Positions 8,739 to 18,151 of a DNA stretch of 64,000 bases are shown piece after piece. Every line of letters begins with the position of its first letter. Position 1 is the first letter of the stretch. Made by a program: the position numbers and the translations under genes. Source of the DNA: Modicisalibacter luteus DSM 23508. Its GTDB lineage: Bacteria > Pseudomonadota > Gammaproteobacteria > Pseudomonadales > Halomonadaceae. Where the stretch lies: NCBI RefSeq assembly GCF_000378505.1, contig NZ_KB899990.1, positions 124,001 through 188,000 on the forward strand, read 5' to 3'. The notes below the pieces were generated by a model that worked only from the letters and a program-made list of their open reading frames with translations, was not told the DNA's origin and made no database searches.

Positions 8739-9491
8739 ATGCTCGAAGTCAAAGATCTGCACGTCACGGTGGAAGGGAAGGAAATCCTCAAGGGGCTGAG
8801 CCTGACCGTCAATCCCGGTGAGGTCCACGCCATCATGGGGCCCAACGGGGCGGGCAAGTCGACCTTGTCGGCGGTTATCGCCGGTAACGAGGGGTACGAA
8901 GTGACTTCTGGGTCAATCACTTTCGAGGGCCAGGATGTACTGGAAATGGAAATCGAGGAACGCGCCCAGGCTGGCTTGTTGCTCGGTTTTCAGTACCCGG
9001 TCGAGATTCCAGGCGTCAAGAACGTCTACCTGCTCAAGGCGGCCCTCAACGCGCAACGGGCAGCGCGTGGCGAAGGCGAAATGCCGGCGCCTGAATTCAT
9101 GAAACTGGTTAGGGAAAAGCTGGCTTACATGAAGATGGACCCCAGCTTCCTGCAGCGCGCCGTCAATGAAGGTTTTTCGGGGGGCGAGAAAAAGCGCAAC
9201 GAGATTCTGCAGATGCTGGTGTTGCAGCCGAAGTTGGCGATGCTCGATGAAATCGACTCCGGCCTCGATATCGACGCCATGAAAGTTGTCGCGGAAGGGG
9301 TCAATTCCCTGCGTGATTCCGAGCGTGCCATTCTCATGGTGACCCACTATCAGCGCCTGCTCGATTACATCGAGCCCGATTACGTTCATGTGCTGGTCGA
9401 TGGTCGTATCGTCAAGTCCGGTGACAAGACCTTGGCTCTGGAACTGGAATCGCGCGGTTACGAATGGGTAACGGAGGAATCTGCGGCATGA
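8739..9491 (+). CDS. sufC: SUF system ATPase SufC
   Basis: 250 residues, an ABC-type ATPase without membrane partner. Walker A GPNGAGKST at residues 34-42, signature FSGGEKKRNEI, Walker B LAMLDEIDSGLD and a switch histidine in MVTHYQRLL. SufC dimerises on SufB and SufD and powers cluster assembly. The stop codon overlaps the sufD start by four bases (ATGA), implying translational coupling. Confidence 0.96.
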   Translation: MLEVKDLHVTVEGKEILKGLSLTVNPGEVHAIMGPNGAGKSTLSAVIAGNEGYEVTSGSITFEGQDVLEMEIEERAQAGLLLGFQYPVEIPGVKNVYLLKAALNAQRAARGEGEMPAPEFMKLVREKLAYMKMDPSFLQRAVNEGFSGGEKKRNEILQMLVLQPKLAMLDEIDSGLDIDAMKVVAEGVNSLRDSERAILMVTHYQRLLDYIEPDYVHVLVDGRIVKSGDKTLALELESRGYEWVTEESAA

Positions 9492-10864
9492 GTGGAGCCC
9501 AAACCTTTTTGAACCGTCTCGAGGAGCGTGTCAGCGAACGCCAGGCAGCATCCCTGCCAGAGCCGACCTGGATTGTGGCGCGTCGTCAGGCCGCTGCAGC
9601 ACGCTTTGAAGCGCTTGGGTTTCCCACCCGGCGAGATGAGGCCTGGAAATATACTGACGTACGGCGTATCGGTGAGGGCGATTTCGCTCTCGCTCGCGAT
9701 GCGGCGTTCTCCAAGGCGGCAGCGGCGGCCCTGACCCTGCCGATCGAGGCCATTCGCCTGACCTTCGTCGATGGCCTGTTTTCCGCCGAACTCTCCGACC
9801 TGTCGGCGCTACCGAGCGGGGCAAGCGTCGAGCCACTGTCGCAGGCCTTGGCAGACAATCACGAAGCCGTAGGGGGAGCGCTGGGTCGTCTGACCGGCGT
9901 GGAGTTTTCGCCGTTTTCGGCGTTGAACACCGCCTTTACCGAAGAAGGCGCCGTGATCCGATTGGCACCGGGTACCGTCGTCGAGCTGCCGATCGTCCTG
10001 CAGTTCCTGTCACGCGCCAATGACGCAGCGGTCATGAGTCATCCGCGAGTGCTCGTCCAGGCGGGGGCACGCAGCCAGGCGACGGTGGTGGAGCATTACG
10101 TGGGTGAAGCCGATGCTGCCAATTTCACGAATGTGGTCGGCGAGATCCTGCTCGAGCGCGGTGCCATTCTTAACCACTACAAGCTGCAGGAAGCGCCGCT
10201 AGGCGACTTCCATATCGCCAGCCTGCATGTTGATCAAGGACGCGACAGCCGCTTCACCTCGTTCAACATCAACCTGGGTGGCGCTCTGGTGCGCAACGAC
10301 TTGGTGTCTGACCTCAACGCCCAGGGCGCCGAGGCCAGTTATCTTGGACTGTTCTTCGCCCAGGGTCGGCAACACGTGGATAACCACACTCTGGTTAACC
10401 ATAACGCACCGACGACGTTCTCCAATGAGAACTACAAAGGCATCCTGGGGGATCGGGCGCGTGGCGTATTTAATGGCAAGGTAATCGTCAAGCGCGATAG
10501 CCAGAAGATCGAGGCGTATCAGAGCAACGCCAACCTGCTGCTCTCCGACCGCGCCGAGATCGATGCCAAGCCGGAATTGGAGATCTATGCCGACGACGTC
10601 AAGTGCTCGCATGGCACCACGACCGGTCAGCTCGACGAGAAGGCGGTGTTTGCATTGCGAACACGAGGTATCAATGAACAGACGGCTCGTGGCCTGTTGA
10701 CGCTGGCGTTTGCTGGCGAGGTCATGGAGCAAGTGACCGTGGATGCGATTGCCGAGCGGGTCGAGCGAACCGTGGCTGGGAAATTACCGGAGCGCTTCAA
10801 TCTCACCGAACTGGTCGACGCGTCACTCAACGAAGTGCACGATACCGGGCTCGGGGAGGAATGA
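9488..10864 (+). CDS. sufD: Fe-S cluster assembly protein SufD
   Basis: 458 residues. SufB paralogue, partner in the SufBC2D scaffold, implicated in iron acquisition. Recognisable SufD features are RRDEAWKYTDVRR near the N-terminus and the C-terminal KCSHGTTTGQLDEKAVFALRTRG stretch (split here at SHG, with its conserved histidine), followed by LTLAFAGEVMEQV. The ATG at 9488 overlaps the sufC stop; an upstream in-frame start would lie inside sufC. sufS follows after 3 bp. Confidence 0.95.
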   Translation: MSGAQTFLNRLEERVSERQAASLPEPTWIVARRQAAAARFEALGFPTRRDEAWKYTDVRRIGEGDFALARDAAFSKAAAAALTLPIEAIRLTFVDGLFSAELSDLSALPSGASVEPLSQALADNHEAVGGALGRLTGVEFSPFSALNTAFTEEGAVIRLAPGTVVELPIVLQFLSRANDAAVMSHPRVLVQAGARSQATVVEHYVGEADAANFTNVVGEILLERGAILNHYKLQEAPLGDFHIASLHVDQGRDSRFTSFNINLGGALVRNDLVSDLNAQGAEASYLGLFFAQGRQHVDNHTLVNHNAPTTFSNENYKGILGDRARGVFNGKVIVKRDSQKIEAYQSNANLLLSDRAEIDAKPELEIYADDVKCSHGTTTGQLDEKAVFALRTRGINEQTARGLLTLAFAGEVMEQVTVDAIAERVERTVAGKLPERFNLTELVDASLNEVHDTGLGEE

Positions 10865-10867
10865 ACC

Positions 10868-12109
10868 ATGACCGTGTTGGCCGATCTTTCCCTTGATGTC
10901 GAACAGGTGCGCCGGGATTTCCCGATTCTGGCGCGCCAGGTGCACGGCAAGCCGCTCGTCTATCTCGACAATGCGGCAACGAGCCAGACGCCACGTCAGG
11001 TCATCGAGACGCTAGATCATTATTACCGGCACTATAATGCCAATATCCATCGTGGGCTGCATACCCTGGCGGATGAGGCTACGGCAGCCTATGAGCAGGC
11101 GCGTGAGATCGTGCGTGGTTTCACTGGCGCGGCGGATCGGCGCGAGATCGTCTTTACACGGGGAACGACCGAAGCCATCAACCTGGTCGTCAACAGCTGG
11201 GGCCGCAACAACCTCAAGCCCGGTGATGAGGTGTTAATATCGCAGCTTGAACATCATTCCAACATTGTGCCCTGGCAGTTGCTGGCTGAGCAGGTGGGGT
11301 TTCGCATCCGCATGATCCCGGTCGACGAGCGTGGTGCGCTGGACATGGCGGCTTATCGCAGCCTGTTCAATGAGCGAACTCGCCTGGTAGCGGTCAACCA
11401 TATTTCCAATGCGTTTGGCACCATCAATCCTGTAAAGGAAATGGCGGCCATTGCGCACGATCACGGAGCGTTGATCCTGATCGATGGTGCCCAGGCGATC
11501 CCTCACGAGCCGGTTGACGTCCAGGCAATCGATGCCGATTTCTATGCCTTCTCTGGCCATAAGGTCTATGGGCCGACCGGGGTCGGTGCCCTTTATGGAA
11601 AGGCGGCGCTACTCGAGGCCATGCCACCCTGGCAGGGCGGCGGCGAGATGATCAAGACGGTATCTTTCGATGCCGGAACGACCTATGCCGATATTCCTCA
11701 CAAATTCGAGGCCGGCACGCCGCCGATCGCCAATGTCATCGCCATGGGGCGCGCTCTGGAGTGGGTGGCGGATATCGGTATCGCCCGTATCGGCGCCTGG
11801 GAGCAGCAGTTGCTGGCGCATGCGAATGAGCGTCTAGCAGAGGTCGATGGGCTGCGCATTCTGGGAACGGCTCCGCGTAAGGCTGGGGTCATTTCCTTCG
11901 TGGTTGATGGTGCACATGCCCAAGATATCGGTCTATTGATCGACCAGCTTGGCGTGGCGGTTCGGACTGGTAACCATTGTGCCCAACCGCTGCTGCATCA
12001 CTTCGGTGTCGATGCGACCTGCCGGGCATCGTTTGCCGCATACAATACGCGAGAAGAAGTCGACACTTTTGTTGAAGCATTGCAACGTGTGGTGGCAATG
12101 GTTCGGTAA
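10868..12109 (+). CDS. sufS: Cysteine desulfurase SufS (class II)
   Basis: 413 residues. PLP enzyme that removes sulfur from cysteine to supply persulfide for Fe-S assembly. The PLP lysine is Lys232 in SGHKVYGPTG and the catalytic cysteine is Cys371 in RTGNHCAQP. The short loop around the cysteine is the class II form, which normally needs a sulfur acceptor (SufE or SufU) for activity. No sufE, sufU or sufA is present in this operon, so an acceptor must be elsewhere in the genome if the enzyme follows the known pattern. Confidence 0.95.
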   Translation: MTVLADLSLDVEQVRRDFPILARQVHGKPLVYLDNAATSQTPRQVIETLDHYYRHYNANIHRGLHTLADEATAAYEQAREIVRGFTGAADRREIVFTRGTTEAINLVVNSWGRNNLKPGDEVLISQLEHHSNIVPWQLLAEQVGFRIRMIPVDERGALDMAAYRSLFNERTRLVAVNHISNAFGTINPVKEMAAIAHDHGALILIDGAQAIPHEPVDVQAIDADFYAFSGHKVYGPTGVGALYGKAALLEAMPPWQGGGEMIKTVSFDAGTTYADIPHKFEAGTPPIANVIAMGRALEWVADIGIARIGAWEQQLLAHANERLAEVDGLRILGTAPRKAGVISFVVDGAHAQDIGLLIDQLGVAVRTGNHCAQPLLHHFGVDATCRASFAAYNTREEVDTFVEALQRVVAMVR

Positions 12110-12143
12110 GTGCCGGTGAGACAAGGCAAGGCGAAGGATACCA

Positions 12144-12707
12144 ATGCAGCAACTTGATGGGCTTTACAAGGGGCAGGAAATGCCCCTCCAGCGGGATGTC
12201 GATGCCATTTCGATTCCCTTCGGCAAGAGCGTGACACTGACGGAAGACAGCGTCGTGTCAGTGATGCAGGCGAAGGGCAGTACCGTCAGTGTGGCTTACG
12301 AAGGGCGTCTATTCCTGATCGAGGGCAGTGATCTGGATGCTCTTGGGCTCGAGCCCGTGCCGCGGCCGACGTTGCCCGAGGACGCAAGCGAAGAGGCCAT
12401 CGAACAATTCGTCTGGGACCAGTTGCGGACCTGCTTTGACCCGGAAATACCGGTCAATATCGTCGATCTGGGGTTGGTCTACGGCTGTCGCCTCGAACGC
12501 CTGCTGTCCGGTGAGCGTATTGTTACCATCCGTATGACGTTGACGGCACCAGGTTGCGGCATGGGGGACGTCATCGCTGAAGACGCCCGGCGCAAGATTC
12601 TGGGAGCGCCCCAGATAGCCAAGGTTCATGTCGAGACCGTCTTCGACCCACCGTGGAGCCGCGACATGATGACAGAAGAAGCCCGCCTGGAACTGGGCAT
12701 GTTCTAA
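12144..12707 (+). CDS. sufT: Fe-S assembly protein SufT (MIP18/DUF59)
   Basis: 187 residues. N-terminal small beta domain (about 1-75) followed by a MIP18/DUF59 domain with DPEIPVNIVDLGLVYG and TAPGCGMGDVIAEDA, the latter carrying the conserved reactive cysteine. SufT acts as an auxiliary maturation factor for Fe-S proteins, established in Staphylococcus. It closes the suf operon, 34 bp after sufS. Confidence 0.92.
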   Translation: MQQLDGLYKGQEMPLQRDVDAISIPFGKSVTLTEDSVVSVMQAKGSTVSVAYEGRLFLIEGSDLDALGLEPVPRPTLPEDASEEAIEQFVWDQLRTCFDPEIPVNIVDLGLVYGCRLERLLSGERIVTIRMTLTAPGCGMGDVIAEDARRKILGAPQIAKVHVETVFDPPWSRDMMTEEARLELGMF

Positions 12708-12843
12708 GTACATGATAGTGTCCGGTGATCTCGTGCTTCTGTATCATGGCTTCAGTGGCGCTTTGCCTGCTAGCACGAAACAATAATCCCAGACATTCCC
12801 GGCTCTCCGTCGAACCGAGCCGCATGCAGGAGCGAATGTTGCG

Positions 12844-13521
12844 ATGCGGCCGGCCGTGGCTCTCTTTGCAAAAAGACTGATCGTGATCCTGACCGTGCTG
12901 GCCCTGCTTGCCATCGGCGTCGTCTTGGCGGCCAATACTTGGATTCTGGCAAGAACTCAGGACCGCATCGAGACTGACTTACTCCTTTGTGCTACTGAAC
13001 CCGTGGGGATCGTCTTCGGTACGTCCTATTGGGCTCGAGGTGGTGGTCGCAATCCATTGTATTCGGCGCGTCTAGGCGCCGCGTCCCAATTGCTTCGGAC
13101 CCAACGGGTCCAGCACCTTCTGCTCTCCGGCGATAATCGCACACGCTTTTACAATGAACCCGTAACCATGTGGCGTGACTTGCGTGCCAGTAATGTACGC
13201 GACATTGACATGACCCTCGACTATGCCGGCTTCAGCACTTTCGATACCTTGATTCGAGCACGGGAGATATTCGGTGTCTCGCGTACGCTACTCATTACTC
13301 AAGACTGGCACTTACCACGAGCATTGTTCATTGCCGATGCCCTGGGCATCGAAGCAATGGGGTGTGCTGCGCCAACTCCCGCTGTGAGCGGTGTCTGGCA
13401 ACTGCATGTCAGAGAGTGGCTGGCACGCGTGGCAACACTGGGAGATCTCTACCTCTGGGGGCGCAAGCCTTATTTCCTTGGCCCGCGGGAGCCCCTGCAT
13501 ATCGTACCGGCGAATCGGTAG
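12844..13521 (+). CDS. SanA/ElyC-type DUF218 inner-membrane protein
   Basis: 225 residues. One N-terminal membrane helix (about 8-32), then a DUF218 Rossmann-like domain with VFGTSYW, LLLSGDN and TQDWHLPRALFIADALG. The layout and length match SanA (E. coli vancomycin sensitivity protein, 239 residues), an envelope-barrier factor of unclear activity. It starts 136 bp after sufT and ends before the damaged lyase gene. Probably its own transcription unit. Confidence 0.82.
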   Translation: MRPAVALFAKRLIVILTVLALLAIGVVLAANTWILARTQDRIETDLLLCATEPVGIVFGTSYWARGGGRNPLYSARLGAASQLLRTQRVQHLLLSGDNRTRFYNEPVTMWRDLRASNVRDIDMTLDYAGFSTFDTLIRAREIFGVSRTLLITQDWHLPRALFIADALGIEAMGCAAPTPAVSGVWQLHVREWLARVATLGDLYLWGRKPYFLGPREPLHIVPANR

Positions 13522-13609
13522 TTCGACCTGACGTTCTAAACATGGATTGTACAGAACGGTTCCTATCACTTATCTCATCGTGTCGTCACCGCCAGGGAAG
13601 GAGCCTGCA

Positions 13610-13745
13610 ATGCGCACATGTTTTATCCCCCTATTCTAGTCTGCCTGTCATCCCGGCGTAGGCATCCGAATCCGGATGGCTGACCTACTCGCCAGGTTTC
13701 CTGACAGCCTGACGCGAAGCGGTAGATCGCCAACAGCCCGAGATC
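13610..13745 (+). pseudogene. Degraded 5' end (signal-peptide region) of the PL38-like lyase
   Basis: A GAAGGAG site stands 7 nt before an ATG at 13610 that reads MRTCFIPLF and then meets TAG at 13637. The same frame continues with ACHPGV, a start typical for mature lyases of this family. Just upstream of the ATG at 13746, in that later frame, the sequence reads REAVDRQQPEI directly into the domain, with a TGA at 13710. This pattern fits one intact secreted gene damaged by at least one stop and one frameshift. A sequencing error could give part of the same picture. Confidence 0.5.
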
Positions 13746-14807
13746 ATGCCTGCGTATCAGAAGTTGCTCAAGGAAGCTAACGAAGCCCTGAAAGCCCCAT
13801 TGTATTCGGTCACTGACAAGACACAGCTACCTGTCAGCGGCAACCGGCATGATTATTTCAGCTTCGCCCCCTATTGGTGGCCTAATCCCGATACCGAGAG
13901 CGGACTGCCTTACGTCCGACGCGATGGGGAGTACAACGAGGCTACCAAAAGTAATGCGACCGACAAGCAGCGTATGATCGATTTTTCAACGGATGTACAT
14001 GCGTTGGGTTTGGCGTATTACTACACCGGCCAGCGCAAGTATGCCGAGAAGGCGGCGCAGCAGGTCATCAGCTGGTTCGTTGATCCCGAGACGCGGATGA
14101 GTCCGAATATGCGCTACGCCCAAGCCATTCCGGGCCGAGTGGATGGACGCGATATCGGCATCATCGACAGCCGGGTGCTGATCCGCGTCGCGGACGCCAT
14201 CGAGTTGATTCGTGCGGGGAAAGTACTCACTACCTCGGAAACTGCCGCAATTCATGACTGGTATCGTCAGTTCCTGAACTGGTTGTTGACCAGCAAGAAT
14301 GGTATCGAAGAGGGTGAGGCTGATAACAACCATGGCACGTGGTATGACGCTCAAGTAGTGGCTTTCGCGTTGTTTACCGGTCAGGAGAATATTGCTCGTC
14401 AGCAGTTGAAGGTGACTCACGAGCGAATCACCGAGCACTTCGATGACCAAGGCAAGCAGAAAGAGGAGCTGAATCGTACGCGCCCTTGGCATTACACCAA
14501 CTTCAATCTCGAGGCCTACCAGCTGCTTGGTCGATATGGTGAAAGGCTAGGAGAGGTTATCTGGGGATATGAAGCCCGGGAGCGCTCGCTTAAGGAAGGC
14601 TTCGAGTTCGTAGCCGTCCACGCCAGTAAGAGCTCGTGGCCATACAAGGAACTGCATGGGTTCGAAGCCAGCGATGCGTTGGTCAATATGCTCGCGGCGT
14701 CAAATGCATACGATGACCCAAGGCTCGACCATGTGGCTTCAGCCCTGGCATGCCAGTCGCCCGAGGATATCAACCTGTTGTTGTTTCCTCTCGACTGGCG
14801 ACAGTGA
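13746..14807 (+). CDS. PL38-like alginate/glucuronan lyase domain protein, 5' end damaged
   Basis: 353 residues of an all-helical alginate-lyase superfamily domain. Motifs seen: FSFAPYWWPNPDTESGLPY near residue 38, DGRDIGIIDSR in the middle, EADNNHGTWYDAQ with the Asn-His pair used in catalysis, and RTRPWHYTNFNLEAY. These are features I associate with PL38 lyases, which include beta-1,4-glucuronan (cellouronate) lyases. The open frame starts without a signal peptide, although relatives are secreted; the lost N-terminal part appears upstream with stops (see 13610-13745). The gene may be a pseudogene or encode a cytoplasmic remnant. It is 7.5 kb from the exopolysaccharide operon and its presumed substrate agrees with that cluster. 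Confidence 0.78.
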   Translation: MPAYQKLLKEANEALKAPLYSVTDKTQLPVSGNRHDYFSFAPYWWPNPDTESGLPYVRRDGEYNEATKSNATDKQRMIDFSTDVHALGLAYYYTGQRKYAEKAAQQVISWFVDPETRMSPNMRYAQAIPGRVDGRDIGIIDSRVLIRVADAIELIRAGKVLTTSETAAIHDWYRQFLNWLLTSKNGIEEGEADNNHGTWYDAQVVAFALFTGQENIARQQLKVTHERITEHFDDQGKQKEELNRTRPWHYTNFNLEAYQLLGRYGERLGEVIWGYEARERSLKEGFEFVAVHASKSSWPYKELHGFEASDALVNMLAASNAYDDPRLDHVASALACQSPEDINLLLFPLDWRQ

Positions 14808-14835
14808 GGATGATGCAGAGAGCCGGCAGCGGCGA

Positions 14836-15282
14836 TCAGCGCCGGTGCTTGGGCTTCTGCAGTCGGTAGAGTTCACGGATCAGGGCGCGGCAGCCTTTCC
14901 AGCAGCGCTCGATTACCGGCTCGATGGGGTCGGGTAAAGGGTGCGTATGCAGGGTCGCCAGAGCCTGCATGAGCACGCGTTCCTGCTCAAGCAATTCGTT
15001 GACAAGCACTTGGCTGTCGTCACCCACGAAGCTCTTTAGCCGACTCCATAACCAGAGGTAGTCGTCCCGCTCGACATCGGCATCTCGGGGTAGCAGGTTC
15101 AGATGCTGCTTGGCCAAGGTCTGAAGCTCGCGCATGTCCTTGCCGCGCTGTTCATAATGCGGTTTCAGGGCGTCGCGCAATGAAGGGCGCAGGCGTTCGA
15201 AGTTGTCCTGAAAATAGTCCAGGCTATCGGCCAGCGCTTCCAGCACGCTATCCATCGCCACTTGGCGATTATCGAGAAACAT
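14836..15282 (-). CDS. Predicted helical-bundle protein, DUF2383/PA2169-like
   Basis: 148 residues, mostly alpha-helical with no signal peptide. The pattern of long helices, a central WSRLKSFVGDDSQVLVNELLEQE segment (interrupted here after SFV), then LPDPIEPVIERCWKG and a final helix resembles the DUF2383 four-helix-bundle family, which is ferritin-like in fold. The match is by pattern only. No function is known. It is convergent with the lyase gene, 28 bp apart. Confidence 0.55.
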   Translation of the reverse strand: MFLDNRQVAMDSVLEALADSLDYFQDNFERLRPSLRDALKPHYEQRGKDMRELQTLAKQHLNLLPRDADVERDDYLWLWSRLKSFVGDDSQVLVNELLEQERVLMQALATLHTHPLPDPIEPVIERCWKGCRALIRELYRLQKPKHRR

Positions 15283-15407
15283 GAGCGGTCACCTCCTCCG
15301 GTGACGCAGATTGTGCGGGGGAGAACAGTGTTTTTCTACCCCCAGCACAAAGAAATTGTGTGTTTCCACTATTGTTGTTCTCGTTTTGCACTATTGCTAT
15401 ACCAAAC

Positions 15408-16328
15408 TCACCCCTTTGGCTTGGGAGGTGCCTTGTTGGGAGCTTTGCGTGGTGCACTAGCTTGCTTTTCGAGATGTTCGATGATCAGCCCGGCGATGTC
15501 TTTGCCCGTGGCGGTTTCGATCCCTTGCAGGCCGGGCGAAGAGTTGACTTCCATGATTACCGGTCCGTGATTGGAGCGCAACAGGTCCACGCCAGCCACC
15601 GTCAGCCCCATGGCCTTGGCGGCGCGAGTGGCTGTGGAGCGTTCTTCGGGGGTGATGCGAATCAAGCTGGCACTTCCGCCGCGATGCAGGTTGGAGCGAA
15701 ACTCACCCTCAGCAGCCTGACGTTTCATTGAGGCCACTACCTTGTCGCCTACCACGAGGCAGCGGATGTCGGCACCTTTGGCTTCCTTGATGTATTCCTG
15801 CACCATGATATTGGCCTTCATGCCCATGAACGCCTGGATCACCGATTCGGCTGCCTGGTTGGTTTCCGCCAGAACCACGCCGATGCCCTGCGTACCCTCC
15901 AGCAGTTTGATGACCAGCGGCGCGCCCTTGACCATGGTGATGAGATCGGGAATGTCATCGGGGGAATGGGCAAAACCGGTGATCGGAAGGCCTAGCCCCT
16001 TGCGCGACAGCAGTTGGAGAGAGCGGAGCTTGTCGCGCGAGCGGGTGATGGCGACCGAGTCATTGAGAACATAGGTGCCCATCATCTCGAACTGACGCAG
16101 CACGGCACAGCCATAAAATGTGACCGAAGCGCCGATACGCGGTATGACTGCATCGAAATGCTCTAGCTCCTCGCCCTTGTAGTGAATGGAAGGGCGGTGC
16201 GAGGCAATGTTCATGTAGCAGCGCAAGGTATCCACAACGCGTACGCTGTGACCCCGGCGTTCCCCCGCCTCGATCAGGCGGCGGGTGGAGTACAGGTTGC
16301 GATTACGCGACAATAGAGCGATATGCAT
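15408..16328 (-). CDS. rimK: RimK, ribosomal protein S6 glutamate ligase (ATP-grasp)
   Basis: 306 residues. N-terminal fold [18 protein letters not shown], then ATP-grasp domain with [26 protein letters not shown] and the metal-binding [14 protein letters not shown]. RimK adds glutamate residues to the C-terminus of ribosomal protein S6; in Pseudomonas its activity is linked to c-di-GMP and RimB. The ATG at 16328 gives the family length; an upstream extension in the same frame is Arg/Pro-rich and not family-like. The C-terminus has a short Lys/Pro tail. It follows rimB on the same strand with a 38-bp gap. Confidence 0.93.
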   Translation of the reverse strand: MHIALLSRNRNLYSTRRLIEAGERRGHSVRVVDTLRCYMNIASHRPSIHYKGEELEHFDAVIPRIGASVTFYGCAVLRQFEMMGTYVLNDSVAITRSRDKLRSLQLLSRKGLGLPITGFAHSPDDIPDLITMVKGAPLVIKLLEGTQGIGVVLAETNQAAESVIQAFMGMKANIMVQEYIKEAKGADIRCLVVGDKVVASMKRQAAEGEFRSNLHRGGSASLIRITPEERSTATRAAKAMGLTVAGVDLLRSNHGPVIMEVNSSPGLQGIETATGKDIAGLIIEHLEKQASAPRKAPNKAPPKPKG

Positions 16329-16366
16329 TACGTTCTCCGGCCCGGTGATGCGGGAGTGGGTATGGG

Positions 16367-16804
16367 TCAGGGTTCGCCGTGCAGAAAGGCGGTGCCGGGG
16401 GCGACCAGAAGGCGGCGCATGGCTCGTCGTCCCAGTAGCATGGGGTGGCGCATACTGCTGCGGTCCGTGAGCGTTAGCTCGACCGGGAAGTCCAGCTCTC
16501 CGAGCAGTAACTGGGTACGAATCACGAAGCGCCACTGCGCCTGACCGTTGGAGCTGGTCACCTTCCGTCGATCATGAAGATGCATACGCACGGGGTGAGG
16601 AGGACTATTCGGGCCACCTCCGCGTGTCACGAAACTGACCCAGACGTGGCCGTCCTCCTCGTAAGTCTCGATATCTTCGGCATGCAAGGCTGAGGTGCGT
16701 GCACCTGTGTCGGCCTTGCAGCAGAGAGTCAGTCCCAGTTCTGGCAGCGTGACCATCTCGCGACGGCCAATGACCGCCTTGGCATGGTAAGGCAATGCTT
16801 TCAT
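16367..16804 (-). CDS. rimB: RimB-like retropepsin protease
   Basis: 145 residues of the PF05618 family (formerly DUF785, named ATP-dependent zinc protease). The retropepsin motif [12 protein letters not shown] has its catalytic aspartate at residue 32, and the second half has [10 protein letters not shown]. In Pseudomonas RimB trims the glutamate tails that RimK adds to S6. Upstream neighbour of rimK on the same strand, as in the rimABK operon; no rimA is seen here. Confidence 0.85.
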   Translation of the reverse strand: MKALPYHAKAVIGRREMVTLPELGLTLCCKADTGARTSALHAEDIETYEEDGHVWVSFVTRGGGPNSPPHPVRMHLHDRRKVTSSNGQAQWRFVIRTQLLLGELDFPVELTLTDRSSMRHPMLLGRRAMRRLLVAPGTAFLHGEP

Positions 16805-16828
16805 CGTAATGAGGCTCGACTCAGCGAA

Positions 16829-17857
16829 TCAGTTCGGTTTGGCCAGACCGGCCAGACGCCGTCCAGTGGCGGAGTCCGGTGATGCTTGGCGCAGACTCAG
16901 CAGCAACGGCAGGCGTAGCCTGGGAATCAGCGCCAGGTCGCGAACCACGGCGGCGAAGCCGGTTCGCCCATCGGCCGCCAAGGCTTCGATAAAGCGCGGC
17001 AAACGCTCAGCATCTTCCAGTTGCGCCCAGCCACGTGCCGCGATGGCGGCCAGGAGGTCGGGGCTGCAAGCTGCAGTATCATCCAGCAGCGCATCGTACC
17101 AGGGCCCGACGCTCTCACGCTCCCCTTGACCGACGGCACGTACGCATGCGCAGAACGTCTCGATGTCGCCTTGGGAGGCAGCAGTTTCGCCACGGTTAAT
17201 AAACGCCTGGGTCAAGGCTGGTGATGGTTCGATATGTTCCAGACAGTGGCACAGCGGACGCAAAACGTCCACCGGTAGCGCAGCCAGGTGGTGGGCGAGC
17301 GCTTGTGCCTGGTCGAAGTCATGGCGAATGGTGAAATCGGCCAACCCCTGCAACCCCAGCGCCTGCCACTGCTCGGCCTCGAGCTGGCCGCTGAGGTAAG
17401 ACTCGGCCAGTTCCAGATGTTCGCTGGCGGGCAGGCCCAGGTTAGCGCTCGCTCGGGCATGTAGCACGGCACGCTGGGTTAGATCGGGGGTAAACGCCAG
17501 CGGGTTGTCCTGCATGAGATTGTCGATCCGCTGGGTATCGGCAGCGTCCATCTGCTGTGCCGTTCGGCCCAGCGTCTCCAGTAACCGCTGAAGAAATGCA
17601 TCGCGTGGGGCGGGATCGATCATGCCCTGCTCGTCGAGAGGGAGTGACAGAAACCAGATCAGCGGCTCATCGCCTAGTTTAAACACACAGGCTAGTTGGG
17701 CACGCCCCAGCCAAGGGCGTGGCCAGGCGAGCTCACTGCGCTCGAATGCGGCCAGGGTCTCTGCCGCGCAGGGCGCGACCTGGCGACCCATGGTATAGAA
17801 GAGCGCTTGTGCCCCAGTGCGGGCAAAGAAATCACTAAGCGAGAGAATCGGTTGCAT
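16829..17857 (-). CDS. DUF3549 family protein
   Basis: 342 residues. Starts MQPILSLSDFFARTGA, a characteristic opening of the DUF3549 family of gammaproteobacteria. Soluble, rich in Ala/Leu helices with repeated helical hairpins in the C-terminal half. Function unknown. The ATG at 17857 fits the family start; the frame remains open further upstream with unlikely composition. 24 bp before rimB on the same strand, so possibly cotranscribed with rimBK. Confidence 0.8.
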   Translation of the reverse strand: MQPILSLSDFFARTGAQALFYTMGRQVAPCAAETLAAFERSELAWPRPWLGRAQLACVFKLGDEPLIWFLSLPLDEQGMIDPAPRDAFLQRLLETLGRTAQQMDAADTQRIDNLMQDNPLAFTPDLTQRAVLHARASANLGLPASEHLELAESYLSGQLEAEQWQALGLQGLADFTIRHDFDQAQALAHHLAALPVDVLRPLCHCLEHIEPSPALTQAFINRGETAASQGDIETFCACVRAVGQGERESVGPWYDALLDDTAACSPDLLAAIAARGWAQLEDAERLPRFIEALAADGRTGFAAVVRDLALIPRLRLPLLLSLRQASPDSATGRRLAGLAKPN

Positions 17858-18151
17858 GTCTTCCTCAAGATCCGGTCGCGCACTGTAGCGCGTCGTACTT
17901 GACCTTTCCAGCCCCTGCAGTCGTGGCTTGGTCAAGTTTTGATCGATTCTGCCTAACTGGCGTCGAGCGTGGGCGGACGCCATCTTTCCCAAGGTTATCC
18001 ACAGGCTCTTTCAGTCATTCTGTGAATTATGCACTTCACTGCCACAACGGCATTGTAGATAGCCAGCATTGCACATCACCGGAAACCTGCCTGGCCAGTG
18101 CCGGTCAGGGTAAGGATAATGCACGTCAGTCAATGATTTTCGAGGATATTC

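Noticed and set aside
17995-18003. Perfect DnaA box TTATCCACA
   Set aside because: Single copy with no cluster, AT-rich unwinding region or dnaA gene; not an origin.
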